Assembly: GCA_023896275.1 (NCBI GenBank)
Contig: MLDA01000005.1
Coordinates: forward strand, 1-64,000
DNA from: Kocuria rosea subsp. polaris
GTDB lineage: Bacteria; Actinomycetota; Actinomycetes; Actinomycetales; Micrococcaceae
Reading direction: 5' to 3'
Length of the DNA stretch: 64,000 nucleotides
Made by a program: the position numbers and the translations under genes. Every line of letters starts with the position of its first letter. Position 1 is the first letter of the stretch. Of this stretch, positions 22,047 through 31,293 are shown piece by piece. The notes below the pieces were generated by a model. The model searched no databases and was not told the DNA's origin. It saw only the letters and a program-made list of their open reading frames with translations.

Positions 22047-22720
22047 TCCCACAGTCCCGGCTCGTCGTCGCCATCGACGGCCCATCCGGCTCCGGCAAGT
22101 CCTCCGTCGCGAAGGAGGCCGCCCGCCGGCTCGGCGCCGCCTACTTGGACACTGGTGCGATGTATCGGGCGGTGACGTGGCACTGCCTCGACGCCGGTAC
22201 CGACCTGACCGACGCCGACGCCGTCGCGCAGGCCGTGAGGGATGCCGAGCTGGAGATCAGCACCGACCCCGGGATCGAGCGCGTCCTCATCCACGGCACC
22301 GACGTGACCGCCGCGATACGCGAGCAGTTCGTCTCCGAGGCGGTCTCCGCCGTCGCAACGAACCTCGAGGCCCGCGCCGAACTCGTGCGCCGCCAGCGCG
22401 CAGTTATCGGGGAGCACGAGCGGGTCGTCGCTGAGGGGCGCGACATCACCACCGTGGTGGCCCCCGATGCGCAGACCCGCATCCTGCTGACGGCATCCGA
22501 GGAGGCACGGATGCGCCGGCGCGGGCTCCAACTGGGGAAGGTTGAGGCGGCCGCGCTGCGCCGCCAGGTCGTCGATCGGGACGCCAAAGACTCCACCGTG
22601 TCCAATTTCACGACGGCCACGGATGGCGTGCATATGCTGGATTCGTCCGATCTGGACTTCGAGCAGACCGTGCTGGCGGTGCTCTCGTTAGTCGAGGCGG
22701 GGACCTCTCGACTAGACTAG
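22043..22720 (+). CDS. cmk: Cytidylate kinase
   Basis: 225 residues. It phosphorylates CMP/dCMP. The P-loop [15 protein letters not shown] is at residues ~9-23, followed by LDTGAMYRA and EGRDITTVV motifs of CMP kinases. GTG 22043 is chosen because it overlaps the tyrA stop (GTGA) and has GTGGAAGG about 8 bases upstream; an in-frame start at 22028 would place the ribosome site inside the gene. Confidence 0.93.
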   Translation: MIPQSRLVVAIDGPSGSGKSSVAKEAARRLGAAYLDTGAMYRAVTWHCLDAGTDLTDADAVAQAVRDAELEISTDPGIERVLIHGTDVTAAIREQFVSEAVSAVATNLEARAELVRRQRAVIGEHERVVAEGRDITTVVAPDAQTRILLTASEEARMRRRGLQLGKVEAAALRRQVVDRDAKDSTVSNFTTATDGVHMLDSSDLDFEQTVLAVLSLVEAGTSRLD

Positions 22721-22763
22721 AGCGATTGACCACGGCCTGACCACGATGAAGGAACGAGTGACG

Positions 22764-24299
22764 ATGACCGAATCTGCCTACCAGGGTGACGGCGAAGAGT
22801 ACCTGCCCACGGGAGACGACCACGTCGCGGAGCGTTTCGCGGAGATCTCCGACGAGGACGCCGAGGCGCGCGTCGCCTCGCTCCGCGCCGGGCTGGGCGA
22901 CTATGACCTCGACGAGGAGGATGCGGCCCTCCTCGCCGCCGAGGGTGAGGACTTCTTCGATGACGAAGACGGCGACGTGCCGCCCGTCGTCGCGATCATC
23001 GGCCGTCCCAACGTGGGCAAGTCGACTCTGGTTAACCGCATCATCGGACGCCGCGAGGCCGTCGTCGAGGACGTCCCCGGCGTGACCCGCGACCGCGTCG
23101 CCTACCAGGCCGAGTGGATGGGCCGGGACTTCACGCTCGTCGACACCGGTGGCTGGGAGCACGACGCCAAGGGCATCCACGCCCGCGTGGCTGAACAGGC
23201 CGAGATCGCCGCCGACATCGCGGACGCCGTGATCTTCGTCGTTGACGCGATGGTGGGCGCCACGGCGACCGACGAGGCCGTCGTGAAGATGCTGCGCCGG
23301 ATCAAGAAGCCCGTCTACCTCGTGGCCAACAAGATCGACGACTTCAACCAGGAAGCCGAGTCGCACGCTCTGTGGAGCCTCGGCTTCGGTCAGCCGTACC
23401 CGGTCTCCGCCCTGCACGGGCGCGGCACCGCCGACCTGCTTGACGACCTGATGAAGAAGCTGCCCGAGCACTCCGCCTTCGGCGGTCTCGTCCCGCGCGG
23501 CGGCCCGCGCCGCGTGGCGCTCATCGGCCGTCCGAACGTCGGCAAGTCTTCGCTGCTGAACAAGCTGGCCGGATCCGAGCGCGTCGTCGTCGATGATTTT
23601 GCCGGCACGACCCGCGACCCGGTGGATGAGCTCGTTGAGCTCGGTGGCCGTACGTGGCGCTTCGTCGATACGGCGGGCATCCGTCGCCGCCAGCACATGG
23701 CGCACGGTTCCGACTACTACGCGTCCTTGCGCACGCAGAGCGCCCTCGACAAGGCCGAGGTCGCCGTCGTGCTCCTCGCCGTCGACGAGGTGCTCAGCGA
23801 GCAGGACGTGCGCATCCTGCAGATGACGATCGACTCGGGCCGTGCGCTCGTGCTGGCGTTCAATAAGTGGGACATGCTCGACGACGAGCGCCGCTACTAC
23901 CTCGAGCGCGAGATCGACCGCGACCTAGCACACGTTGAGTGGGCGCCGCGTGTGAACATGTCGGCTAAGACTGGCTGGCACAAGGACAAGCTCGTGCCCG
24001 CGTTGGACACCGCACTGGAGTCGTGGGACACCCGCATCCCGACCGGCAAGCTCAACGCCTTCTTGGGTGAGCTCGTGGCCGCGCACCCGCACCCTGTGCG
24101 GGGGGGCAAGCAGCCACGCATCCTCTTTGCGACGCAGGCCTCGGCCCGCCCGCCACGCTTCGTGCTCTTCACGACCGGATTCCTCGACCCTGGCTATCGC
24201 CGCTTCATCACGCGCCGCCTGCGTGAGACGTTCGGCTTCCCTGGAACGCCGATTGAGATCGCGATGCGCGTGCGCGAGAAGCGCAGCCGCAAGAAGTAG
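22764..24299 (+). CDS. der: Ribosome-associated GTPase Der (EngA)
   Basis: 511 residues from ATG 22764, which has GAAGGAA 8 bases upstream; ATG 22746 is in frame but lacks such a site. Two tandem G domains carry [12 protein letters not shown] (about residue 79) and [12 protein letters not shown] (about residue 255), each with DTGGW or DTAGI and NKID/NKWD motifs. A KH-like domain ends the protein with a basic tail. An acidic ~70-residue N-terminal extension precedes the first G domain, common in actinobacterial Der. Function: 50S ribosome assembly. Confidence 0.94.
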   Translation: MTESAYQGDGEEYLPTGDDHVAERFAEISDEDAEARVASLRAGLGDYDLDEEDAALLAAEGEDFFDDEDGDVPPVVAIIGRPNVGKSTLVNRIIGRREAVVEDVPGVTRDRVAYQAEWMGRDFTLVDTGGWEHDAKGIHARVAEQAEIAADIADAVIFVVDAMVGATATDEAVVKMLRRIKKPVYLVANKIDDFNQEAESHALWSLGFGQPYPVSALHGRGTADLLDDLMKKLPEHSAFGGLVPRGGPRRVALIGRPNVGKSSLLNKLAGSERVVVDDFAGTTRDPVDELVELGGRTWRFVDTAGIRRRQHMAHGSDYYASLRTQSALDKAEVAVVLLAVDEVLSEQDVRILQMTIDSGRALVLAFNKWDMLDDERRYYLEREIDRDLAHVEWAPRVNMSAKTGWHKDKLVPALDTALESWDTRIPTGKLNAFLGELVAAHPHPVRGGKQPRILFATQASARPPRFVLFTTGFLDPGYRRFITRRLRETFGFPGTPIEIAMRVREKRSRKK

Positions 24300-24353
24300 T
24301 CGATCCGACACGCATAAGACGTCCTCGTGGCACGAGCACCCCGGAAAGTGGGG

Positions 24354-24359
24354 TAGAGT
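24354..24359 (+). promoter_or_regulatory. -10 element of the tRNA-Pro transcript
   Basis: TAGAGT lies 62 bases upstream of the mature tRNA 5' end and upstream of a hairpin leader. It fits the TANNNT consensus; a clear -35 was not found. Confidence 0.45.
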
Positions 24360-24370
24360 GTTCGAGGAGC

Positions 24371-24418
24371 TTTTCGCAGACGGTACCCCGGCTCGATCCG
24401 GGGAGAACGCTGCGAAAA
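24371..24418 (+). other. Structured 5' leader of tRNA-Pro
   Basis: Outer arms 24371-24379 (TTTTCGCAG) and 24410-24418 (CTGCGAAAA) pair perfectly over 9 bp. An inner 6-bp stem, 24386-24391 with 24398-24403, closes a 6-base loop. The structure ends 3 bases before the tRNA. It could be an RNase P processing aid, an attenuator-like element or a small RNA; the function is not known. Confidence 0.5.
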
Positions 24419-24421
24419 CTT

Positions 24422-24495
24422 CGGGCTGTGGCGCAGCTTGGTAGCGCACATCACTGGGGGTGATGGGGTCGCAGGTTCAAATCCTGTCAGCCCGA
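24422..24495 (+). tRNA. tRNA-Pro (anticodon GGG)
   Basis: The acceptor stem CGGGCTG pairs with CAGCCCG. The D arm GCGCAGCTTGGTAGCGC, the anticodon arm CATCA-CTGGGGG-TGATG and the T arm with GGTTCAAATCC are all present. The central loop bases are GGG, reading the proline codon CCC. The gene ends at the discriminator A 24495 with no encoded CCA. Confidence 0.96.
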
Positions 24496-24501
24496 CGTTC
24501 G

Positions 24502-24535
24502 AGCCCCGGCGAGTATTTACTCGCCGGGGCTTTTT
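24502..24535 (+). terminator. Rho-independent terminator of tRNA-Pro
   Basis: A 14-bp stem (24502-24515 with 24518-24531) is followed by TTTTTCG. It begins 6 bases after the tRNA, so tRNA-Pro is a monocistronic unit. Confidence 0.93.
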
Positions 24536-24629
24536 CGTACCCGGACGCGCTGACGATGGCCAGTCGGCTGATGGGACCGCGCGCAAGCCGTTCGACGCGA
24601 ACCGCACCGGCCGGCACTGAACGCCGGCT

Positions 24630-25232
24630 CTACGGACCCTCGAGCTCGCGGCGGATGTCGTCAAGATTGCGGTCGGCCTGTTCGAGCAAAGCCGCCGTGA
24701 GCGCGAAGCGGCGGTTGATCTCCGGGACGGGCGGATCGCTCTGGGGCTTGTAGCGGAAATCGTGTTCGACCTCCGCCCAGACGTGTTCGAGCATCGTGCG
24801 GATCTGAACTTCGACCGCGATGCCCGCCGGGAAGGCCGATAAGGCCCCCTGCCCCCGAGTGAGGCCGACGAACTGCACGCTGCGGTAGCCGAAGCTCTCG
24901 TGGCCGAGCAGGTCGCCCTTGTCGATGTAGGACTCTTCGACCATGTCGAAGAGGCGGCGGGTCATCCGCTCGACCTGGGCCAGGTCGCTGCGGAAAAACG
25001 CCATGATGCGCACACCCACGGTATCCAGGACAGGCTTCGACGGATCCCGGCGCGCCTTGGTCTCGAATGATCCGCGTTTCTTCACGCGTGCCTCCACGCG
25101 AAAGTAGGAGACGCCCCACTGGCGCAAGTGCAGCGGGATCTCGCGTTCAAGTTCGTCGCGTAGGGCGCGGTACTCCACGAGGTTGCGGTCGTAGGTCCGC
25201 AGCGCGTCTTTGACTTTGGCTTCGGTGTCCAT
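24630..25232 (-). CDS. RelA/SpoT-domain protein, small alarmone-synthetase-like
   Basis: 200 residues, the size of single-domain (p)ppGpp synthetases. The fold's conserved blocks appear: VLDTVGVRIMAFF, GYRSVQFVG and VEVQIRTMLEHVWAEVEHD with the catalytic Glu and Gln, followed by RYK. No hydrolase or TGS/ACT regulatory domain is present. The ATG at 25232 has no ribosome binding site, and a minus-strand TACTCT lies 6 bases upstream, suggesting a leaderless message. The product could be pppGpp-type alarmone or another nucleotide modification; members of this family include toxins, so the role is inferred. Confidence 0.8.
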   Translation of the reverse strand: MDTEAKVKDALRTYDRNLVEYRALRDELEREIPLHLRQWGVSYFRVEARVKKRGSFETKARRDPSKPVLDTVGVRIMAFFRSDLAQVERMTRRLFDMVEESYIDKGDLLGHESFGYRSVQFVGLTRGQGALSAFPAGIAVEVQIRTMLEHVWAEVEHDFRYKPQSDPPVPEINRRFALTAALLEQADRNLDDIRRELEGP

Positions 25233-25238
25233 GCCCCC

Positions 25239-25244
25239 AGAGTA
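25239..25244 (-). promoter_or_regulatory. -10 element of the alarmone-synthetase-like gene
   Basis: On the minus strand TACTCT is followed by 6 bases and then ATG. The start codon would be at the mRNA 5' end. Confidence 0.5.
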
Positions 25245-25284
25245 AGCGCTGGCGCGGATCCGGCGGCGTCAATTTTCACTGTAT

Positions 25285-25296
25285 GCAATCGTTTGC
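25285..25296. promoter_or_regulatory. LacI-type operator candidate 1 upstream of the amylopullulanase
   Basis: GCAATCGTTTGC is a near-perfect palindrome (one mismatch) centred on CG, the shape of LacI/GalR-family operators. It lies 155 bases before the amylopullulanase start. Confidence 0.4.
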
Positions 25297-25349
25297 TGGA
25301 AATTTATGCCGTATAGCAAGGCGGTTTTCATGAGCACAGTGTAAATAGT

Positions 25350-25362
25350 GGAAACGCTTGCC
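25350..25362. promoter_or_regulatory. LacI-type operator candidate 2 upstream of the amylopullulanase
   Basis: GGAAACGCTTGCC resembles the first site and the general GAAACG-CTTxC form of LacI-family or catabolite operators, with weaker dyad symmetry. No LacI-family gene is in the window. Confidence 0.35.
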
Positions 25363-25450
25363 GTGCTTCAACGAACTAGCTAGTGTGGCCTGAGTCACTC
25401 GCGCCGCGTCCCGGTGCGCCATCACACCCGCAAGACATCGGAGCATCGGC

Positions 25451-28400
25451 TTGAGGAAATTCAGCGGCCAGACCGGCACACCCGTCCACCCGGAGATGTC
25501 ACCCACGAGACTGCGCGGCAGGCGCCGCTGGGCATTCGCGCTTGCACCCGCCGTCGTGTTGGGTGCTCTCGCCACGGGCGTGGGGGCGCCCGCCGGCGCC
25601 GAGGAGCGCACGGTGACGCTCGTCGGCTCGCTGCAGGATGAGCTGGGCTGCGCGGAGGACTGGCAGCCCGCGTGCGAGGCGACCGAACTGACGGCGACGT
25701 CCGAGGCCGGCGAGTACAGCGCAGACCTGACGCTGCCGGCCGGCGCGTACGAGTACAAGGTCGCGCTCGACGGATCTTGGGACGAGGCGTACGGCCTCGA
25801 CGGCGGGGAGGAGAACATCCCGCTGACCATCGCGGGGGAGACCACCCTGCGGTTCACGTACGACGACGCCACCCATCGCACGTCCCTCGTCCCGCTGGGC
25901 CTGCGGGAGGGATACATCGAGGACGACGCCGCGCTCGCTGCCGCGCCGGTCCGGCAGCCGGGCTCCGCTGAACAGTTCTACTTCGTCATGACCGACCGCT
26001 TCGCCAACGGTGACCCGGACAACGACGACGCCGGCCTCGGGGCCGACCGGCTCGAGAGCGGGTTCGACCCCACGGACAAGGGCTTCTTCCACGGCGGCGA
26101 CATCGCCGGCCTGCACTCGAAGCTCGACTACATCGAGGGGCTGGGCACCAGCGCGATCTGGCTCACGCCGAGCTTCAAGAATCAGCCCGTCCAGGGAGCC
26201 GGAGAGGATGCGAGCGCCGGGTACCACGGCTACTGGGTCACCGATTTCACCCAGATCGACCCGCACCTAGGCACCAACGAGGAACTGTCCGCGCTGATCG
26301 CCGACGCCCACGAGCGCGACATCAAGGTCTACTTCGACATCATCACCAATCACACTGCAGACATCATCGACTACGAGGAGGGGGTTTACGACTACGTCGA
26401 CCAGGCGACGAGCCCCTACCGCGACGCCGACGGGAATGCGTTCGACCCGGGCGACTACGCGGGCACGGGCACGTTCCCGGAGCTGGACGCGGCCACCTCG
26501 TTCCCTTACACGCCGACGGCCCGCGACGCTGACGTCAAGGTCCCCGACTGGCTGAACGACGTCACGCTTTACCACAACCGCGGCGACTCGACGTGGGAGG
26601 GCGAGTCCGTCACGCACGGGGACTTCGTCGGCCTCGACGACCTGATGACCGAGCACCCAGACGTCGTCGACGGTTTCGTCGACGTGTACCAGGACTGGGT
26701 GGACCTCGGCATCGACGGGTTCCGCATCGACACCGCCAAGCATGTGAACTTCGAGTTCTGGGAGCAGTGGAGCCAGGAAGTCCTGGACTACGCCCACGCG
26801 AACGGGCGGGACGAGTTCTTCATGTTCGGCGAGGTCTACGACGCCGACCCGAAGAAACTCTCGCCGTACGTCCGAGACTCCGACATGAATTCGGTGCTCG
26901 ACTTCACCTTCCAATCAGCGGCCTCAGGGTATGCGGGCGGCAACTCGGCCAAGGCGCTCACGAACCTCTACGCCGGTGACGACTACTACACCACGCCCGG
27001 ATCCTCGGCGAGCGCGCTGCCGACGTTCCTCGGGAACCACGACATGGGCCGCATCGGGCACTTCCTGCAGAACCAAGGGGACGCGCTCAAACGTGACGAA
27101 CTGGCGCACGAGCTGATGTTCCTCACTCGCGGGCAGCCGGTGGTCTACTACGGTGACGAGCAGGGCTTCGCCGGGACCGGTGGGGACAAGGACGCCCGGC
27201 AGTCCCTCTTCGCGACGGAGGTCGCGGAGTATCGGGACCAGCCGCTGATCACCGGGGAGAATGCCGGCTCCGTCGACCGCTACGACACGGACGCCCCGCT
27301 GTACACGCACATCGAGGAGCTGTCAGCGCTGCGGTCGGCTCATCCGGCGCTCACGGACGGCGCGCAGGTCGAGCTGTTCGCGCAGGACGGTCCGGGCATC
27401 TATGCACTCTCGCGTGTCGACCGAGACGAGAAGACAGAATACGTCGTGGCCCTGAACAACGCACCCGCCGAGCAGAGCGTCGACGTGCAGACGCTGACCG
27501 CCGACGCCGGGTACACGCCCGTCTATGGGACCGAATCGGCGCTGACGACCGACGGCGCCGGACAGGCGACCCTGACTGTGCCGGCGCTCTCCGCCGTCGT
27601 CTTCAAGGCCGACCGGCAGGTTGACGCCCACGAACTCGAACTCGACCTCGCGGCGCCCGCGCCGGGTGCCGGGCTCGAGGGCCTCGCCGCCGTCTCGGCC
27701 GACCTGGGCGGGACCGCCTGGGCGGAGACCAGCTTCGCCTGGCGCGTGGTCGGGTCCGGCGACTGGGCGCCGCTCGGGGTCGCTGAGAACACCACACCGC
27801 GCGTCTTTCACGACGTCGCCGACCTCGCCGACGGCACGCTCATCGAATACCGCGCGGTAGCGACCAACGCCGACGGCGAGCGCTATGCCGCCTCCACGTA
27901 CGCCTCCGTCGGCAACGACGTCTCCGGCAACGATCCCGCCGAGGGCCCGGTGACGGACATCGACATGGTGACCGTCCCCGGCAGCCACAACTCGGAGATG
28001 AACTGCGCCGGCGACTGGGACCCGGCGTGCGAGTCCGCGCGCCTCACGGAGGCCAGCGCCGGTGTCTACGCCGGCGCGTTCGACCTCCCGGCCGGTGACT
28101 ACGAGTACAAAGTAGCCATCAACGGCAGCTGGGACGTGAACTACGGGGCCAACGGCGTGGTCGGCGGAGCCAACCTCCGGTACTCGCACGACGGCGGCGA
28201 CGTGAAGTTCTACTTCGACCCGCGCAACAACATCGTCCAGTCCGACGCCGACGGCCCCATCGTCACGCTGCCAGGTTCTCTGCAAGAAGAGCTCGGCTGC
28301 GAGTCGGACTGGGCGCCGGAGTGTCTGGGCACGCTCATGCATGACGGCGACGGAGACGGCGTCTACGAGTTCACGACCGACGCCCTGCCGACCGGATCCT

Positions 28401-31219
28401 ATGAGCTCAAGGTCGCCCACGGCCTCTCGTGGGAGGAGAACTACGGCGTGGACGGCGTCCCCGGCGGCGAGAACTACGCCTTCTCCGCGACCGCCGGCGA
28501 ACCCGTGACTTTCCGCTACACCCTGGACACCAACACGCTCGAGTTCACGGCCGCCGAACAGGGAGTCGCCGGCGTCGGCGAGGCACGCGCCCACTGGATC
28601 GACGCGGAGACCCTCGCCGTCCCGGCCGACCTCGGCGCGGGGGAGCGGTACGCCCTCTATGCTGCGGCCGACGCCGGGCTCGAAGTCGACGGCGACACCG
28701 TCTACGGCGCCGACCCCGTGCAGCTCTTGACGGTTGATGGCGGGTTGAGCGACTCCCAGCGCGAGGCTTTCCCGCACTTGGCGGAGCACCGCGCGCTGCG
28801 GGTTGAGCTTGCGCACGACGACGTCGCCGCTGCCCTGCGTTCCCAGCTCGCCCTTGCCCGGTACGACGACGAGGGCGCCCTGACGGCGTTCACGGGTATC
28901 CAAGCACCCGGAGCGATCGACGACCTTTACGCGGACGCGCTCGCCGGCGTCGAACTTGGCGCCGTATTCAACGGCAAACGCCCGACCTTGCGGTTGTGGG
29001 CACCCACGGCCCAGACCGCCACTCTGCTCGTCTCTGGTGATGACGGCACTCCCGTCCGACACAAGGCCGGCTACAACGCCGCGAGCGGCGTCTGGGAGGT
29101 CAAAGGCAAGCCGCAGATGTACGGTTCCCGCTATCAGTGGGAGGTCCGCGTCTTCGTACCCGAGACCGGCAAGTTCGAGACCAACATCGTCACCGACCCC
29201 TATTCGGTCGCTCTGACCACCAACTCGACCCATTCCGTCGCCGTCAGTTTGGAGAACCCGCACCACCAGCCCAAGCAGTGGCGCAAGTCCCGTGCCGATT
29301 CGATCGAGAAAGACGTGGACCGTGCGATCTACGAGCTGCACATCCGCGACTTCTCGGTCGGTGACACGAGTCTCGACGAAGACCTGCGCGGAACGTACGG
29401 GGCGTTCGCGGCCGAGAGCGACGGCACGGCCCACCTGAAGAAGCTCGCTGACGCCGGACTCTCCACTGTCCACCTGCTGCCCAGCTTCGATATCGCGACC
29501 ATCGAAGAGGACCGTGACCAGCAGGCGGTGCCGGACTGCGACCTGGAGTCCTTCGGCCCGGCCTCGAGCGAGCAGCAGGCCTGCATCGCCGCGATCGCCG
29601 GCGGCGACGGCTTCAACTGGGGCTACGACCCGTACCACTTCATGGCGCCCGAGGGCTCCTACGCGGCGGACCCGCACGGGGCCGGCCGCGTCGAGGAGTT
29701 CCGCACCATGGTCGGCTCACTGCACTCGATGGGGCTCGAGGTCGTGCTCGACCAGGTCTTCAACCACACCGCCGCTTCCGGCCAGGCCGAGAAGAGCGTG
29801 CTCGACCGCATCGTCCCCGGCTACTACCACCGGCTCGACGCCGCCGGGAAGGTCGAGACATCGACATGCTGCCAGAACATCGCCACCGAACACGCCGCCG
29901 CCGAGAAACTCATGGTCGACGCCGTTGTCCTCTGGGCCAAGGGGTACAAGGTCGATGGCTTCCGCTTCGATCTGATGGGCCACCACTCCCGTGCCAATAT
30001 GGAGGCCGTCCGGGCCGCGCTCGATGAGCTCACCCTCGACGACGACGGTGTCGACGGCAGCTCCGTCTACCTGTACGGCGAAGGTTGGAACTTTGGCGAG
30101 GTCGCCGACAACACCCGCTTCCAGCAGGCTACGCAGGGGCAGCTCGACGGAACCGGCATCGGCACGTTCAACGATCGGCTGCGCGACGCCGTGCACGGCG
30201 GCAGCCCCGTCGACTCCTCGTCGACGTTCAGACAGGGCTTCGGCACGGGACTCGGCACCGACCCCAACGGGTACGACGTCAACGGCACCGCCGCCCAGGC
30301 GCTGGCCGACCTCGGACACGAGGCCGACCTGGTACGTCTCGGGCTGGCGGGCAACCTCAGCGACTTCGAGCTGCTCGCGTCCGACGGTGAGATCCGCCGC
30401 GGCGACGAGATCGACTACCGCGGGTCCCCGGCCGGCTACGCATCCGAGCCGGGGGAGGTCGTGAACTACGTGGATGCCCACGACAACGAGACCCTCTACG
30501 ACCTCACCGTGTTCAAGCTTCCGCGGGAGACCGCCATGGCCGACCGCGCGCGCATGAACACGCTCGCCCAGGCGACCGTGATGTACTCCCAGGCCGTCCC
30601 GTTCTGGCACGCGGGCACCGAGTTGCTGCGCTCGAAGTCGCTGGACCGCAACAGCTACGACTCCGGCGACTGGTTCAACCGCATCGACTGGACGGGGCAG
30701 CAGAACACCTTCGGCTCGGGTCTGCCGCCCGCCGCCGACAACGAGGAGAAGTGGGATTCGATGGCGCCCCTGCTCGAAGACCCGGCGCTCAAGCCTGGCG
30801 CTGACGCCATGGCGGCCACCGAGGCTGCCGCGCTCGACCTGCTGCGCACGCGCGAGGAAGTCGGCCTGCTGCGGCTGGGTTCCGCGGACCTCATCCGCGA
30901 GAAGGTCTCCTTCCCGCTGAGCGGGCCCGATGCGACTCCGGGCATCGTCCTCATGCACGTCGACGACCTCATCGGCGTGGACACCGACCCCAGACTGGCG
31001 GGGGCGCTTGTCGCCTTCAACGCCTCCCCGCAGGAGAGCGCCCAGACCGTTGACGCGCTTCGCGGGCGCGAGTACGACCTCGCGGAGGCGCTTGCCGACG
31101 GGGCGGACGATGTCGTCAGGTCGACGACGTGGGATGCGGAGACTGGCACGCTCACGATCCCGGCGCGCACCGCCGTCGTCCTGGTTGAGCAGCAGGCGCC
31201 CGCCGGATCGGGGGAGTAG
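25451..31219 (+). CDS. Secreted bifunctional alpha-amylase/pullulanase (amylopullulanase)
   Basis: 1922 residues. After a twin-Arg-rich n-region and signal peptide (cleavage near GAPAGAEE, about residue 52) come an X25-type starch-binding module, a GH13 alpha-amylase domain with D427, E461 and D531, a linker or sandwich region, two further X25-type modules (about 836-925 and 935-1035), a CBM48-like region near 1180, and a GH13 pullulanase domain with D1507, E1544 and D1678. Both catalytic triads are intact, so it should cut alpha-1,4 and alpha-1,6 bonds of starch or pullulan outside the cell. No cell-wall anchor is seen. TTG 25451 is preferred (GGAG 7 bases upstream); ATG 25496 is possible. 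Confidence 0.92.
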   Translation: MRKFSGQTGTPVHPEMSPTRLRGRRRWAFALAPAVVLGALATGVGAPAGAEERTVTLVGSLQDELGCAEDWQPACEATELTATSEAGEYSADLTLPAGAYEYKVALDGSWDEAYGLDGGEENIPLTIAGETTLRFTYDDATHRTSLVPLGLREGYIEDDAALAAAPVRQPGSAEQFYFVMTDRFANGDPDNDDAGLGADRLESGFDPTDKGFFHGGDIAGLHSKLDYIEGLGTSAIWLTPSFKNQPVQGAGEDASAGYHGYWVTDFTQIDPHLGTNEELSALIADAHERDIKVYFDIITNHTADIIDYEEGVYDYVDQATSPYRDADGNAFDPGDYAGTGTFPELDAATSFPYTPTARDADVKVPDWLNDVTLYHNRGDSTWEGESVTHGDFVGLDDLMTEHPDVVDGFVDVYQDWVDLGIDGFRIDTAKHVNFEFWEQWSQEVLDYAHANGRDEFFMFGEVYDADPKKLSPYVRDSDMNSVLDFTFQSAASGYAGGNSAKALTNLYAGDDYYTTPGSSASALPTFLGNHDMGRIGHFLQNQGDALKRDELAHELMFLTRGQPVVYYGDEQGFAGTGGDKDARQSLFATEVAEYRDQPLITGENAGSVDRYDTDAPLYTHIEELSALRSAHPALTDGAQVELFAQDGPGIYALSRVDRDEKTEYVVALNNAPAEQSVDVQTLTADAGYTPVYGTESALTTDGAGQATLTVPALSAVVFKADRQVDAHELELDLAAPAPGAGLEGLAAVSADLGGTAWAETSFAWRVVGSGDWAPLGVAENTTPRVFHDVADLADGTLIEYRAVATNADGERYAASTYASVGNDVSGNDPAEGPVTDIDMVTVPGSHNSEMNCAGDWDPACESARLTEASAGVYAGAFDLPAGDYEYKVAINGSWDVNYGANGVVGGANLRYSHDGGDVKFYFDPRNNIVQSDADGPIVTLPGSLQEELGCESDWAPECLGTLMHDGDGDGVYEFTTDALPTGSYELKVAHGLSWEENYGVDGVPGGENYAFSATAGEPVTFRYTLDTNTLEFTAAEQGVAGVGEARAHWIDAETLAVPADLGAGERYALYAAADAGLEVDGDTVYGADPVQLLTVDGGLSDSQREAFPHLAEHRALRVELAHDDVAAALRSQLALARYDDEGALTAFTGIQAPGAIDDLYADALAGVELGAVFNGKRPTLRLWAPTAQTATLLVSGDDGTPVRHKAGYNAASGVWEVKGKPQMYGSRYQWEVRVFVPETGKFETNIVTDPYSVALTTNSTHSVAVSLENPHHQPKQWRKSRADSIEKDVDRAIYELHIRDFSVGDTSLDEDLRGTYGAFAAESDGTAHLKKLADAGLSTVHLLPSFDIATIEEDRDQQAVPDCDLESFGPASSEQQACIAAIAGGDGFNWGYDPYHFMAPEGSYAADPHGAGRVEEFRTMVGSLHSMGLEVVLDQVFNHTAASGQAEKSVLDRIVPGYYHRLDAAGKVETSTCCQNIATEHAAAEKLMVDAVVLWAKGYKVDGFRFDLMGHHSRANMEAVRAALDELTLDDDGVDGSSVYLYGEGWNFGEVADNTRFQQATQGQLDGTGIGTFNDRLRDAVHGGSPVDSSSTFRQGFGTGLGTDPNGYDVNGTAAQALADLGHEADLVRLGLAGNLSDFELLASDGEIRRGDEIDYRGSPAGYASEPGEVVNYVDAHDNETLYDLTVFKLPRETAMADRARMNTLAQATVMYSQAVPFWHAGTELLRSKSLDRNSYDSGDWFNRIDWTGQQNTFGSGLPPAADNEEKWDSMAPLLEDPALKPGADAMAATEAAALDLLRTREEVGLLRLGSADLIREKVSFPLSGPDATPGIVLMHVDDLIGVDTDPRLAGALVAFNASPQESAQTVDALRGREYDLAEALADGADDVVRSTTWDAETGTLTIPARTAVVLVEQQAPAGSGE

Positions 31220-31293
31220 CAGACTCCATCGATTGGCCCTGCGGCCGTTCGAGTAGATTGGTCTCGACGTGAGCCGGGCCATAGGAGAGCAAG

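Noticed and set aside
27323-29677. 784-codon open frame on the minus strand opposite the amylopullulanase
   Set aside because: Repetitive Val/Gly/Arg composition and no start signal. It is explained by the strong third-position GC bias of the gene on the plus strand.
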